From Paraburkholderia fungorum (GTDB lineage: Bacteria > Pseudomonadota > Gammaproteobacteria > Burkholderiales > Burkholderiaceae), in the NCBI RefSeq assembly GCF_900099835.1, contig NZ_FNKP01000001.1:806001-870000 (forward strand): DNA of 64,000 bases, given 5' to 3'. Position numbers and translations under genes: made by a program. Within the stretch, counting starts at the first letter, position 1. Each line of letters starts with the position of its first letter. Below the pieces are notes generated by a model, which saw only the letters and a list, made by a program, of their open reading frames with translations, was not told where the DNA came from and ran no database searches. Positions 47,396-57,474 of the stretch are shown in pieces.

Positions 47396-47424
47396 TTTAT
47401 ACCCCGCTGAGGCTCGGGTGACAA
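47396..47424 (-). promoter_or_regulatory. Promoter of the aroG leader transcript
   Basis: TTGTCA (47424-47419), a 17-bp spacer and TATAAA (47401-47396) on the minus strand match a sigma-70 promoter. Predicted initiation near 47389 is about 30 nt before the leader peptide ATG. Confidence 0.7.
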
Positions 47425-47440
47425 GCTGCAGTGGGTAAAA

Positions 47441-47486
47441 ATGCGGAAAATCCGCATACTTCGCGCTTTCTGTGCGCGAAGTATGC
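47441..47486 (-). terminator. Overlapping hairpins downstream of tldD
   Basis: A perfect 13-bp stem (GCATACTTCGCGC 47454-47466 with its complement 47474-47486) begins 14 nt after the tldD stop. Its far arm overlaps a second hairpin ATGCGGA/TCCGCAT (47441-47457), so the two cannot form together. Probably the tldD transcript end. Confidence 0.6.
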
Positions 47487-47499
47487 ATTTGCTGCAAAA

Positions 47500-48966
47500 T
47501 CAGGCAGTGCCGCCAACCGTCATCCGGTCGATACGCAGCGTGGGTTGGCCGACGCCCACCGGCACGCTTTGGCCTTCCTTGCCGCACACGCCAACGCCCG
47601 AATCGAGCTTCATGTCGTTGCCGATCATGCTGACGTATTTCAGCGATTCCGGGCCGCTGCCGATTAGCGTCGCGCCCTTCACCGGATACGTGATCTTGCC
47701 GTTTTCGATCATGTACGCCTCGGACGCCGAGAACACGAACTTGCCGTTCGTGATGTCGACCTGGCCGCCGCCGAAATTCACCGCGTACAAGCCGTTCTTC
47801 ACCGACTCGATGATTTCCTGCGGGTCCTTGTCGCCGTTGAGCATGTACGTATTGGTCATGCGCGGCATCGGCAATGCAGCGTACGACTCGCGGCGCGCGT
47901 TGCCCGTGACCGGCATCTTCATCAGACGCGCGTTCAGCGTGTCCTGGATGTAGCCCTTCAGGATGCCGTCTTCGATCAGCGTCGTGCACTGGGTCGGGTT
48001 GCCTTCGTCGTCGATATTGAGCGAGCCGCGGCGATTCGGCAGCGTGCCGTCGTCGACCACCGTCACGCCCTTGGCTGCAACCTGTTCGCCGATCCGTCCC
48101 GCGAACGCCGACGAGCCCTTGCGATTGAAGTCGCCTTCCAGACCGTGGCCGATCGCTTCGTGCAGCAGCACGCCGGGCCAGCCCGGTCCGAGTACGACGG
48201 TCATCGCGCCGGCCGGAGCCGGACGCGCGTCGAGGTTCACCAGCGCCGCATGCACTGCGTCGTCGACGTAACGCGACAGCACTTCGTCGGTGAAATAGCC
48301 GTAGTCGAAGCGGCCGCCGCCGCCGCCGCTGCCGATCTCGCGGCGGCCGTTCTGTTCGGCGATCACGGTGACCGACACGCGCACCAGCGGTCGGATGTCG
48401 GCCGCGAAGCCGCCGTCGCTGCGCGCGACCAGCACCACGTCGTATTCACCGGCGAGGCCCGCCATCACTTGCTGGATGCGCGGATCGCGGCCGCGCGCCA
48501 TCTTTTCGATGCGTTCGAGCAGCTTGACCTTGGCGGTCGCGTCGAGCGAGTGGAGCGGATCGGACGGCAGGTACAGATCGCGCCCGGCAATGCCGGTCAG
48601 CGACGAGGCCGCCTTGATCTTCTGCTTGCCGCCGCCCGCCTTGGCGATCGAGCGCGTGGCGAGGGCCGCCTGACGGATCGCTTCGGGCGACAGGTCGTCC
48701 GAATACGCGAAGGCCGTGCGGTCGCCCGACACGGCACGCACGCCGACGCCCTGGTCGATGCTGAAGCTGCCCGATTTCACGATGCCTTCTTCGAGACTCC
48801 ACGCTTCGCTGCGCGTGTACTGGAAGTACAGGTCGGCGTAGTCGATCTTGTGCGTGAAGATTTCGGCGAGCGTGCGGGTGAGCAGGGATTCGTCGAGACC
48901 GTAGGGCGTCAGGAGGATGTCCTTGGCGGTGGCGAGATTACGGATACCGGGTTCGATGATGTTCAT
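47500..48966 (-). CDS. tldD: Metalloprotease TldD
   Basis: A 488-residue subunit of the TldD/TldE (PmbA) protease, which degrades unfolded peptides and matures some modified peptides. The zinc motif is [12 protein letters not shown] (about residues 265-276), with further conserved [15 protein letters not shown] and [13 protein letters not shown] segments. Start ATG 48966 gives the usual N-terminus. It follows the nitrilase-family gene by 85 bp. The partner tldE/pmbA is not in this window. Confidence 0.96.
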   Translation of the reverse strand: MNIIEPGIRNLATAKDILLTPYGLDESLLTRTLAEIFTHKIDYADLYFQYTRSEAWSLEEGIVKSGSFSIDQGVGVRAVSGDRTAFAYSDDLSPEAIRQAALATRSIAKAGGGKQKIKAASSLTGIAGRDLYLPSDPLHSLDATAKVKLLERIEKMARGRDPRIQQVMAGLAGEYDVVLVARSDGGFAADIRPLVRVSVTVIAEQNGRREIGSGGGGGRFDYGYFTDEVLSRYVDDAVHAALVNLDARPAPAGAMTVVLGPGWPGVLLHEAIGHGLEGDFNRKGSSAFAGRIGEQVAAKGVTVVDDGTLPNRRGSLNIDDEGNPTQCTTLIEDGILKGYIQDTLNARLMKMPVTGNARRESYAALPMPRMTNTYMLNGDKDPQEIIESVKNGLYAVNFGGGQVDITNGKFVFSASEAYMIENGKITYPVKGATLIGSGPESLKYVSMIGNDMKLDSGVGVCGKEGQSVPVGVGQPTLRIDRMTVGGTA

Positions 48967-49051
48967 GCGAAGTATGTTCTGCTCGATACGGAGGATTCGG
49001 TTAGCGCCCGGTCGCTATATGCGTGACGGGCGCCGCAGTTTCAATGTCGTT

Positions 49052-49915
49052 TCAGCTCAGCACGCGATGACGCCACGCGGGCAGGCTCTGTCGCACCTCG
49101 TCGATGCGCGCACGGTCAAGATTGCCGGCGACCACGCCGGCCCCTTCGTCGCGCACTGCAACGATCTCGCCCCACGGGTCGATCAGCATGCTGTGGCCCC
49201 ACGTGCGGCGGCCGTTTTCATGTTGGCCGCCTTGCGCGGCGGCCAGCACGTAACACTGGTTTTCAACCGCCCGCGCGCGCAGCAGCAACTCCCAATGCGC
49301 GCGGCCGGTGGTGTAAGTGAACGCGGACGGCACCACGATCAGCGCGCAGTCGCCCATGCGCCGGTACAACTCGGGGAAGCGCAAATCGTAGCAGACCGAC
49401 AGCCCGACCCGTCCGAACGGCGCCTCGAAGCTGCGGACCTCGTCGCCGGGACGGATGGTGCGCGCCTCGTCGAACGATTCCTGGCCTTTTTCGAAGTTGA
49501 ACAGGTGGATCTTGTCGTAGCGCGCGACTTCGTTGCCCTGCGGGTCGAACACCAGCGTGGTGTTCAGCACGCGCGACGGTTCCGGTGCCGTGACCGGCAA
49601 GGTGCCGCCGATCACCCAGACCTTGTGCCGGCGCGCGGCATCGGCGAGAAAACGCTGGATCGGGCCGTCCTGCCAGGGCTCGCGCACGGCCAGCTTGTCC
49701 GTGTCCTTGAAACCCATGAAGCAGAAGTATTCGGGCAGCAGCACGAGTTGCGCGCCGTCGGCGGCGGCTTCGGCGATCAGGCGTTCCGCGTCGGCCAGAT
49801 TGCGTTCGCGATCCGGCGTGCTCACCATCTGCAATGCGGCGACACGGAAGCTGCTGGCAGGAGAGCCGCTGGACCCCGCGGTGGATGAAAGTGGAGAGAC
49901 GTGTGTTTCGCTCAT
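49052..49915 (-). CDS. Carbon-nitrogen hydrolase (Nit family)
   Basis: A 287-residue nitrilase-superfamily amidase. The Glu-Lys-Cys triad is visible in QLVLLPEYFCFMG (Glu), RYDKIHLFNFEKG (Lys) and VGLSVCYDLRFPELYR (Cys). The sequence resembles Nit1/NitA enzymes that hydrolyse deaminated glutathione and related omega-amides. A short Ser-rich N-terminal extension precedes FRVAALQMVSTPDRERNL. It lies between yhdP and tldD on the same strand, a conserved order in related genomes. Confidence 0.9.
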   Translation of the reverse strand: MSETHVSPLSSTAGSSGSPASSFRVAALQMVSTPDRERNLADAERLIAEAAADGAQLVLLPEYFCFMGFKDTDKLAVREPWQDGPIQRFLADAARRHKVWVIGGTLPVTAPEPSRVLNTTLVFDPQGNEVARYDKIHLFNFEKGQESFDEARTIRPGDEVRSFEAPFGRVGLSVCYDLRFPELYRRMGDCALIVVPSAFTYTTGRAHWELLLRARAVENQCYVLAAAQGGQHENGRRTWGHSMLIDPWGEIVAVRDEGAGVVAGNLDRARIDEVRQSLPAWRHRVLS

Positions 49916-50064
49916 GAGCGTTTCGAAAAACTCCCGGCAAGGCGGTGGCGCGGACTGCGGGCGCCACTTACGTCGTTGATGTCGTTCAGGACTGGCTGGG
50001 ACCGCTGGGGCCGTACCGACTTTTTGAGACCGGCCCGACGCGCAGGCAAAGGGCCAGATAAAGT

Positions 50065-53000
50065 TCAGTTCGCTTCCACGGTCGAAGCGGGAGCGTCCAT
50101 CTTACCGCGATCGCTCTTCACCCGCTCGACGTGCGGCTTCGCCCACGAACCGGTGATCGCATAGTCGCGCGCGAACATGTGCGACACCGAGTGCGACAGC
50201 GCCAGATCGGCCACCAGCGCACCCAGCCCGAACAGCGGATTGATCACCGTCGCGGCGATTACGCCCGCCCCAGCGCTGACAGTAGGGACGAGATGCACAT
50301 GCAGATCCTGGGTTTCCTGCGCGAGATCGATCGATCCCTTCATCTCGGCGCGCGCCGGGGCGGTCACCAGTTTGAAGTTGTCCGTGCGGCCGATGCCGTC
50401 GTGAATCTGCGCGGTGCCGCTCACCTGCTTGAACGGCAGACCTTCGCCGATCACGTCGCGGAAATCGAGCGTGACGACGCGCGCCAGGCTTTGCAGACTC
50501 AGCACGCCCAGCAGCGTAGCCACACCTTGATCGATCTTCAGGATCTGGCCGTGACGCAGATCGACGGCGAGATTGCCGTTGAGCGTCGGATAGTCGATCG
50601 CGGTCGGGCCGCCGCGCCATACCATGCGGCCGGCCAGCGAACCTTCGCCGGCCTTGATCGTGCGCGGCTTGCCGAACTGTTCGAGCAACGCGCCCGCGTC
50701 CTTGATATCGAGCTTGAAATCGAACACCGTGCGGCGCTGGGCGGCTTCGTCGGCGGAATTGTCCGCGCCGGTCGAGGTGCGCCAGTTCGCGGTCGCGGTC
50801 AGCTTCGCGGCGGCGTTGGTGACGTCGAGCTTGTCGAGTTGCCAGACCGGCACGCCGTCTTCGGTGAAATTGTGCGCGTTGACTTCGAGCTTGCCGATGT
50901 TGCGGTCGCGCACGATCAGCTCGTTCACGATCAGATCGATCGACGGCATGTTCTGCGCGGGCGCCGACATCGCCGGGCCGAGCAGATCCTTGTCGGCCAC
51001 CGATGGAATCACCACGCGGGCAAAGCGCGCCTGCAACTCGCCGGGCGACTCGCGGGTCGCGCCCGGTAGCCACGACACATGGCCGGACACCTGGTTCGAC
51101 GCGATGTTCGCCTGCCACTGGCGATCCGCATGCGACGCGCCGACGATCACGTTGTCCCAGTGGCGTTTGAGCAGCGTCAGCGTGTCGATGTGCAGCGCGA
51201 AGCGGCTGGGCAGAAATTGCGCGACGGCCGGGTTCGGCGTAGCGGCGGTAGCGGGCGCGGTGGCGGTAGCGGACGTGACGGGCGCGGTGGCGGGGGTGTC
51301 GCGGTTGCGCATCTGCGTGACGAGCGCGCGCCATGCGTCGGCGTCAAACTCGGGTATGTCGATATTGGCGACTACCCCTTGCGACGGCAGATCCGCTGGC
51401 TTATTAACGCCGATCGCGCCGCGCACGACTGTCGGCGCGGCTTTCGGCTGATAGCGCAGCACATAGGTCGCGGCGATCGGCCCGAAGGTCAGGTCGGCGC
51501 GTTCCAGACCCGCTTCGCCGGGAGCCGGCGACGGGTTGACCGCGAAGTGCAGCGGCATGGCCGTGCCGAGCGGTTTGTCGAACGGCGCGGGGAAGTCGAG
51601 CCCGAGGCCGGTGAGGTCGGAATTCGCCGTCACTTCCGGCAACTGCCCTTTCGCGCCGCGCACGTTCAACGCGTACGGCGCGCTGCCGCTCATGCGCATC
51701 AGCACCTGCGCAGCGGGGCCATGCAGATTGAGGCCGCGTGCGGCATCGACGGCGATATGGCCGTTCAGGTTCAGCGCGTACGTGCCGTTCTGCCGGAAGC
51801 CGCCGTTCGCGTGCACGTCGCCGCCGAGGAACTGCCCGGAGAGCCGGTCGACCTCCGCCGTATGCTCGGTGAACTTCACGCGGCCGTTCAGTTGCGATAG
51901 CGGCGGCACGTTGTCTACGCTCAGCCGGTTGTTCAGGAAGCCCACCGCGCCTTCCACGCCGATGTGCGGTTTCGGCGTACGCGGAATGGTCAGTTTCAGC
52001 GCGAGCGACGCCGGTCCCTCGGCGCGAATCTTCTCGGTCTGGTGTTTGGCCATGATGCCGAGCGAGCTGTCGTTCACGTAATCGAGCATGTCGGCGAGCG
52101 GCCCGCGCCCGTTGCCCTGGATGATGAGGTTCGACGCCTTGGTGCCCAGGTCGTCGATCTTGCCGTTGACGCCGGTGAGCGCGACCCGCTTGTAACGTCC
52201 ACGGTCGATATCGAAGCGCATCACGTTCTGCTTGAGTTCGAACACGCCGTCGATGTCGTCGAGCGGCGGCCACACGTTCGGCGTGCCGTTGCGCATGTTG
52301 CGCGGCGGGTAGGGCGACGGGTCGAACTTGCCGCCTTTGAACGGCGCATAGACGCGGAAAATCCCGGCGCTGGGGTCGCGCGCGTACGGGAACTTGGTCA
52401 GGTCGCCGTGTATTTCGATCGTCGCGCCATGCGACATGCCGGCCTGCAGGCCGTGGCTCAGATAGATACGCAGCTTCTCGCTGATGCTGGTCGGCAGATA
52501 GCGGTAAATGCGCGTGACCTGCGCGCGCTGGAAGTCGGCTTTGAGGTCGAGCGAGCCGCGTCCGTGGCCCGGATTGCTGTAGTCGGCGGAGGCAGTGGCC
52601 GCGACGTCCGCGTTCGACACGCCGAAGTCGGCCAGCTTCACCGTGAACGCCGGACGGTTTTCGCCCGGCGCTTTGGTACCCATGGTCCAGTCGGCGCGGC
52701 CATGCAGACGGTCGAGCTTCAGGCGCGGATCGTCGAATACGCCCGGCAGCGTGATGGCCACGTTGGAGGTGTCGAGAATCGCGGTGCCGTGGTTTTCGTC
52801 GGCATCGACGCTGCCCCACAGATTTTCGATCCCGGGGATGCCCGCGCGCGGGTGATTCAGCGGCGTCAACCCGGGCGGTGGCTCCTGGGCGGCCACGCTG
52901 ATGCCTTGCAGATCGCCCTTGAAACGATAGCGCTCGATCGGCTCCGCGCCGGTCGGCCGATGATCGCTGCCCGCCTCGCCGGACTCCGGCTTGCCGCGTT

Positions 53001-54282
53001 CCACTTCGATCACATAGTTGGCAACGAGTCCGCGTGGATTGAAGCGCACGAGGCTGTTCAGCAGGGGTTTAGGCAACGGCAGCGCGCGGCTGAATTCCGC
53101 GAGAATGCCCAGATCGACGCGATCGCCGCTGACGCTGAGCAGTTGTCCGTGCTGCTGCGAGGCCATCCGGTAACGCCCGTTCAGCGTCGCGAACGCGAGC
53201 GTGCGGGTGAGCGGAGTGCCGTCGTCGAGCGGCGGCTGGCCGAGTTCGGCGCGCAGATTTTTTAGTTGCAACTGATAGTCGTCGCCATCGGCTTCGACGC
53301 GCCACGAGAAGTGAGCGACGGGCAGCAGCAGCTTCGGTTGCGTCGGACGAACGCGCAGCGCCACGTCCATGCCGGTGAGTTGCCCGCTCGCCGCCTTCAT
53401 GCGGCCATCGGAGAAATCAATCCAGATAGCGTTGCCGATGCGCCCCGCGTAGGTCTCGATCGGGAAGTTGACGTAACGCGCGAGGGTCGGCAGATCGACG
53501 GGACCGGTCGAGACATACGCCTGCCCGGTCCAGTTGACCGGCTTGCCGATCGCGGAGAGCGGCGCGTGCCGGAAGTTCGTGCGGAAATCGATCGGACCGT
53601 GCAGCACCTGGCCGTCCGGCGGCGCCTGCAGCGCGAGCCGGTGGTCGTAGCCGTCGTTGAGAATCGCAATGCGGATGTCGCGCAGCGCGAGTTCGGGCGC
53701 GTCGTGCTGCGCATCGCGCCAGCGCAGTACGCCGCCGCGCAGCACGATGGCCTGCTGACGCAACAGCCAGGTGGACAAGGTGTCGTTGCCGCTATGCCGG
53801 GTCGGCACCGGCACGCCCGCCACCGACATCACGCCGTCGCTGCTGCGCGACACCAGCACGTCCGGCTGATCGACGATCAGGCTCGACAACGCCGGATGAA
53901 ACTGCCACAGCGACTTCCACGACAGCGTGGCGGTGGCGTGCGGGATGGTCAGCGCGGGCCGCCCTTCGTGATCGCGAATCACCAGGTTGGTAACGTCGAG
54001 CCCCGGCTGAAATCCGCTCCAGTAAGGCGCGAGCTTGCCGATAGTGAATTGCGTGCGCAGCTTTTCGGAAACTGCTGCCTCGATGCGCGGCCGGAACGAA
54101 TCGACGCGCGGCAGCACGACATAGCGCAAGCCGAGGAACAGCCCCGTTGCAATAAAGTAGAGGACCAGCGCGAGCGCCAGTGCCACGCGAAAAATCCGAC
54201 GCAGCACGATGTGGTCGCTTCCGCTCACAGGCCGGACCTGCCCGGTTACGTGCGGGTCGGCGGATTCGTTTCGCTCGGACAT
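50065..54282 (-). CDS. yhdP: YhdP family AsmA-like protein
   Basis: A 1405-residue envelope protein. One N-terminal helix (IFRVALALALVLYFIATGLF, about residues 30-49) anchors a long periplasmic region rich in beta strands, typical of the AsmA-like/TAM-like family that bridges inner and outer membrane and supports phospholipid transport. The C-terminal part FKQVSGTAQIHDGIGRTDNF and DLHVHLVPTVSAGAGVIAAT is characteristic of YhdP. Start ATG 54282 (MSERNES) is chosen; a start at 54378 would add 32 residues, and neither has a clear binding site. It diverges from glnE. Confidence 0.92.
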   Translation of the reverse strand: MSERNESADPHVTGQVRPVSGSDHIVLRRIFRVALALALVLYFIATGLFLGLRYVVLPRVDSFRPRIEAAVSEKLRTQFTIGKLAPYWSGFQPGLDVTNLVIRDHEGRPALTIPHATATLSWKSLWQFHPALSSLIVDQPDVLVSRSSDGVMSVAGVPVPTRHSGNDTLSTWLLRQQAIVLRGGVLRWRDAQHDAPELALRDIRIAILNDGYDHRLALQAPPDGQVLHGPIDFRTNFRHAPLSAIGKPVNWTGQAYVSTGPVDLPTLARYVNFPIETYAGRIGNAIWIDFSDGRMKAASGQLTGMDVALRVRPTQPKLLLPVAHFSWRVEADGDDYQLQLKNLRAELGQPPLDDGTPLTRTLAFATLNGRYRMASQQHGQLLSVSGDRVDLGILAEFSRALPLPKPLLNSLVRFNPRGLVANYVIEVERGKPESGEAGSDHRPTGAEPIERYRFKGDLQGISVAAQEPPPGLTPLNHPRAGIPGIENLWGSVDADENHGTAILDTSNVAITLPGVFDDPRLKLDRLHGRADWTMGTKAPGENRPAFTVKLADFGVSNADVAATASADYSNPGHGRGSLDLKADFQRAQVTRIYRYLPTSISEKLRIYLSHGLQAGMSHGATIEIHGDLTKFPYARDPSAGIFRVYAPFKGGKFDPSPYPPRNMRNGTPNVWPPLDDIDGVFELKQNVMRFDIDRGRYKRVALTGVNGKIDDLGTKASNLIIQGNGRGPLADMLDYVNDSSLGIMAKHQTEKIRAEGPASLALKLTIPRTPKPHIGVEGAVGFLNNRLSVDNVPPLSQLNGRVKFTEHTAEVDRLSGQFLGGDVHANGGFRQNGTYALNLNGHIAVDAARGLNLHGPAAQVLMRMSGSAPYALNVRGAKGQLPEVTANSDLTGLGLDFPAPFDKPLGTAMPLHFAVNPSPAPGEAGLERADLTFGPIAATYVLRYQPKAAPTVVRGAIGVNKPADLPSQGVVANIDIPEFDADAWRALVTQMRNRDTPATAPVTSATATAPATAATPNPAVAQFLPSRFALHIDTLTLLKRHWDNVIVGASHADRQWQANIASNQVSGHVSWLPGATRESPGELQARFARVVIPSVADKDLLGPAMSAPAQNMPSIDLIVNELIVRDRNIGKLEVNAHNFTEDGVPVWQLDKLDVTNAAAKLTATANWRTSTGADNSADEAAQRRTVFDFKLDIKDAGALLEQFGKPRTIKAGEGSLAGRMVWRGGPTAIDYPTLNGNLAVDLRHGQILKIDQGVATLLGVLSLQSLARVVTLDFRDVIGEGLPFKQVSGTAQIHDGIGRTDNFKLVTAPARAEMKGSIDLAQETQDLHVHLVPTVSAGAGVIAATVINPLFGLGALVADLALSHSVSHMFARDYAITGSWAKPHVERVKSDRGKMDAPASTVEAN

Positions 54283-54468
54283 GCTGCGGCGGGTGGGCGT
54301 ATGGTAGTTTTGCGAATTAACGACGAAATGTAACACACGAGAAAGCGTCGGCGGACTTCCGGCAAACCCTGTCTGCATGCCGCGTCGCCGCTTGCAGAGC
54401 CGTCAACTTTCCGTCGTGTTACAGCGAACTGAATAACGCTAACAAGCAACGAGCGAGCCCGACCCCTG

Positions 54469-57261
54469 ATGACCGACGCCACTCTCCTGAGTTCCAGCTA
54501 TTCCCACTACGCCGCGCGTGCTGTGGCAGCCCGTCCGCAACTCGTTGCGCATGTCACGGCGCTGGCGTCGGCGCCATTGAGCCGCGAGCGTATCGACGCG
54601 CGTTTCGATGCGTTGTGTACGGAAGCGGCGGGCGCGGCTGGTACGCCATTGAGCGAGGACGCGCTCAAACGGGCGTTGCGCCAGTTGCGCACCGAAGTGT
54701 TCTGCGCGGTGATGGAGCGCGACCTGGCGGGCGAAGCCGACATCGCCGAAGTCACCGGCGCGATGACCGATCTCGCGGAGACGACGATCCAGCGCTCGCT
54801 CGCGGTGTTGTCGGCGGAACTCGAAGCGCTTTACGGCGAGCCGCGCGGACCGCAAGGCGAGCGGCTCGCGCTCGGCGTGGTGGGCATGGGCAAGCTGGGC
54901 GGGCGCGAGTTGAACGTGTCGTCGGATATCGATCTGATCTTCGTCTATGAAGAAGACGGCGAGACGGCCGGCGGCCAGCGCTCGCCGATCGCCACGCAGG
55001 ACTTTTTTACGCGACTCGGTAAGCGGCTCATCGGCGCGCTCGCCGAAGTCACCGCCGATGGTTACGTGTTCCGCGTCGATATGCGTCTGCGGCCGAACGG
55101 CGATTCGGGGCCGCTGGTGTGCAGTCTCGGCATGCTCGAAGAATATTTCTACGTGCAGGGCCGCGAATGGGAGCGTTATGCGTGGATCAAGGGGCGGCTG
55201 GTGTCCGAAGGCGCGAGTCCTGCCGCGCAACGCTTGCAGAAACAACTCGACGCGATCGTCACGCCGTTCGTCTACCGCCGTTATCTCGACTTCGGCGTGA
55301 TCAGCGCGATTCGCGCGCTGCATCTGCAGATCCGCCAGGAAGCGCAGCGCCGCGCGTCGATGCGTCCCGACAAGGCCGACGACATCAAGCTCGGGCGCGG
55401 TGGTATCCGCGAAATCGAATTCAGCGCGCAGGTTTTTCAACTGATTCGCGGCGGCCAGGATGCGGGTTTCCGCGTGCGTCCGACGCTCGCCGTGTTGCGG
55501 CACGCAGCCACGCATGGGCTGCTGGACCCGTCGGTGTGCGTGAAGCTGTCGCAGGCTTACCGGTTCCTGCGCGAACTCGAACATCGTCTGCAATACCGTA
55601 ACGACGCTCAGACGCACGCGATGCCGGTCGATCCCGACGAGCGCATTGCGCTGGCGCAAGCGATGGGTTGCGACTACGTGACCTTGATGACCCGGCTCGA
55701 CGCGCATCGCGAATTCGTCGAGCAGCAGTTCGACCAGATTTTCGCCGACAAGGTGAGCGGCCGCGACGGCTGCGGCGCGCCGGAAGACGGCGCGGCCGCG
55801 TGGGTCTGGAGCAGCGCGCTCGCCGACGACAGCGCCGACGAAGCATTGCGCGCGCGCCTCGTCGAACTGGGTGTAGCCGAGCCAGGCGATTTGCTGTCGC
55901 GGCTGCGTGCGGTCTGGCAGTCGTCGCGTTACACGGGGCTTGCCGAGCGGAGCCGGCAACGCTTCGACATCGTCGCGCAACGGGCGCTGGAAGCCGCGCG
56001 CACGCTGGAGCCGGAGGCGCGGCGCGGCAATACGATCATGCGGTTTTTCGATCTGCTCGAAGCGGTCAGCCGGCGCGGCGCTTATCTGGCGCTGCTGACC
56101 GAGTATCCGCAGGCGCTGCATCAGGTGCTGTCGGTGCTGGGCGGCTCGCGCTGGGCGGCGGGTTATCTGATCCGCCATCCGCAATTGCTCGATGAACTGC
56201 TCGATGAAGAGGCGATCAACAGCCCGTTCGACTGGCCCGAATTCAAGCGTACGCTGCGCTTGCGCCTCGCGGCCGCCGACGGCGTCGAACAGCAGATGGA
56301 CCTGCTGCGCCACGCTCACCAGGCCGAGGTGTTCCGCATTCTGCTAATCGACCTTGCGGGCAAGCTGAGCGTCGAGCATGTGAGCGACCGGCTGTCCGAG
56401 CTCGCCGACGCCGTGCTCGACGTGACGCTCGAAGCGGTCTGGAAACAGTTGCCGAAGCGCCATCGCGAGGTGCCGCGCTTCGCGGTGATTGCGTACGGCA
56501 AGCTGGGCGGCAAGGAACTGGGCTATGCGTCCGATCTCGACGTGATCTTCCTGTACGACGATCCCGACGATGTCGCCGCCGATGTCTACGCCACTTACGC
56601 CCGTCGCCTGATCACATGGCTGACCATGGCGACCGGCGCGGGCACCCTGTTCGATGTCGACTTGCGGTTGCGGCCGAACGGCGAGTCGGGGCTGCTCGTC
56701 ACCGATCTGGACGCGTTCCGCCGCTACCAGTTGCGCGAGGGCGATGCCGCCAACACCGCGTGGGTGTGGGAGCACCAGGCGCTGAGCCGCGCGCGCTTCT
56801 GTGCCGGCGATGTCGACATCGGCGCGAAATTCGAGGCGATCCGCGAACGGGTGCTGACCACGCCGCGCGAGGCCGAGCCGCTCGCCAAGGAGATCGTGGA
56901 GATGCGCGCGCGGGTCGAGGCGGGGCATCCGAACCATACGCCTGGCCTGTTCGATCTGAAGCACGATCGCGGCGGCATGGTGGATATCGAATTCACCGTG
57001 CAGTACTGGGTGTTGCTGCATGCGGCGAGCGATCCCGAGCTGATCCGCAATACCGGGAATATCGCGTTGCTGCGCGAGGTGTCGCGCTTCGGGCTGATGA
57101 GCGAGGCGGAGGCGGAGACGGTGGGCGCCGCGTATCGGACGTATCGCAAGTTGCAGCACAAGCTGCGGCTGGACGGGATGGAGAAGGCGCGGGTCGATCC
57201 CGGGTTGGTGACGACCGAGCGTGAGGTGGTGCTGGGGTTGTGGAGGCGGGTGTTTGGGTGA
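54469..57261 (+). CDS. glnE: Bifunctional glutamine synthetase adenylyltransferase/deadenylase
   Basis: Adenylylates and deadenylylates glutamine synthetase in response to PII and glutamine. The 930-residue protein (E. coli 946) has two nucleotidyltransferase domains: GMGKLGGRELNVSSDIDLIF (about residue 138) for deadenylylation and AYGKLGGKELGYASDLDVIF (about 673) for adenylylation. RLRPNGDSGPLVCSLGMLEE and LRLRPNGESGLLVTDLDAFR complete the two sites. ATG 54469 lies 187 bp from the divergent yhdP start. Confidence 0.97.
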   Translation: MTDATLLSSSYSHYAARAVAARPQLVAHVTALASAPLSRERIDARFDALCTEAAGAAGTPLSEDALKRALRQLRTEVFCAVMERDLAGEADIAEVTGAMTDLAETTIQRSLAVLSAELEALYGEPRGPQGERLALGVVGMGKLGGRELNVSSDIDLIFVYEEDGETAGGQRSPIATQDFFTRLGKRLIGALAEVTADGYVFRVDMRLRPNGDSGPLVCSLGMLEEYFYVQGREWERYAWIKGRLVSEGASPAAQRLQKQLDAIVTPFVYRRYLDFGVISAIRALHLQIRQEAQRRASMRPDKADDIKLGRGGIREIEFSAQVFQLIRGGQDAGFRVRPTLAVLRHAATHGLLDPSVCVKLSQAYRFLRELEHRLQYRNDAQTHAMPVDPDERIALAQAMGCDYVTLMTRLDAHREFVEQQFDQIFADKVSGRDGCGAPEDGAAAWVWSSALADDSADEALRARLVELGVAEPGDLLSRLRAVWQSSRYTGLAERSRQRFDIVAQRALEAARTLEPEARRGNTIMRFFDLLEAVSRRGAYLALLTEYPQALHQVLSVLGGSRWAAGYLIRHPQLLDELLDEEAINSPFDWPEFKRTLRLRLAAADGVEQQMDLLRHAHQAEVFRILLIDLAGKLSVEHVSDRLSELADAVLDVTLEAVWKQLPKRHREVPRFAVIAYGKLGGKELGYASDLDVIFLYDDPDDVAADVYATYARRLITWLTMATGAGTLFDVDLRLRPNGESGLLVTDLDAFRRYQLREGDAANTAWVWEHQALSRARFCAGDVDIGAKFEAIRERVLTTPREAEPLAKEIVEMRARVEAGHPNHTPGLFDLKHDRGGMVDIEFTVQYWVLLHAASDPELIRNTGNIALLREVSRFGLMSEAEAETVGAAYRTYRKLQHKLRLDGMEKARVDPGLVTTEREVVLGLWRRVFG

Positions 57262-57381
57262 GGAGGTGCTGCCTGCTGATTGGGCGGTGGCCGGGCCTTT
57301 GCGACGGATTTTTCGTGAGACGTGATGCGCGGAGGGCGGCTACGAATCTCGGCTGGCGTGTTGCCTTTCCACTCTAGAGAC

Positions 57382-57411
57382 AGACCGGGACTTCATATGC
57401 TGTCCCGGTCT
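57382..57411. terminator. Hairpin between convergent glnE and recN
   Basis: AGACCGGGAC (57382-57391) pairs perfectly with GTCCCGGTCT (57402-57411) around a 10-nt loop. No T tract is present. The 213-bp interval holds no gene. Confidence 0.5.
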
Positions 57412-57474
57412 CGTGCTGGTTCTAACTCGTGCAATCGCTCACGCAGGCTGCGGGGCGCTCAGGCTGTCCACTAG

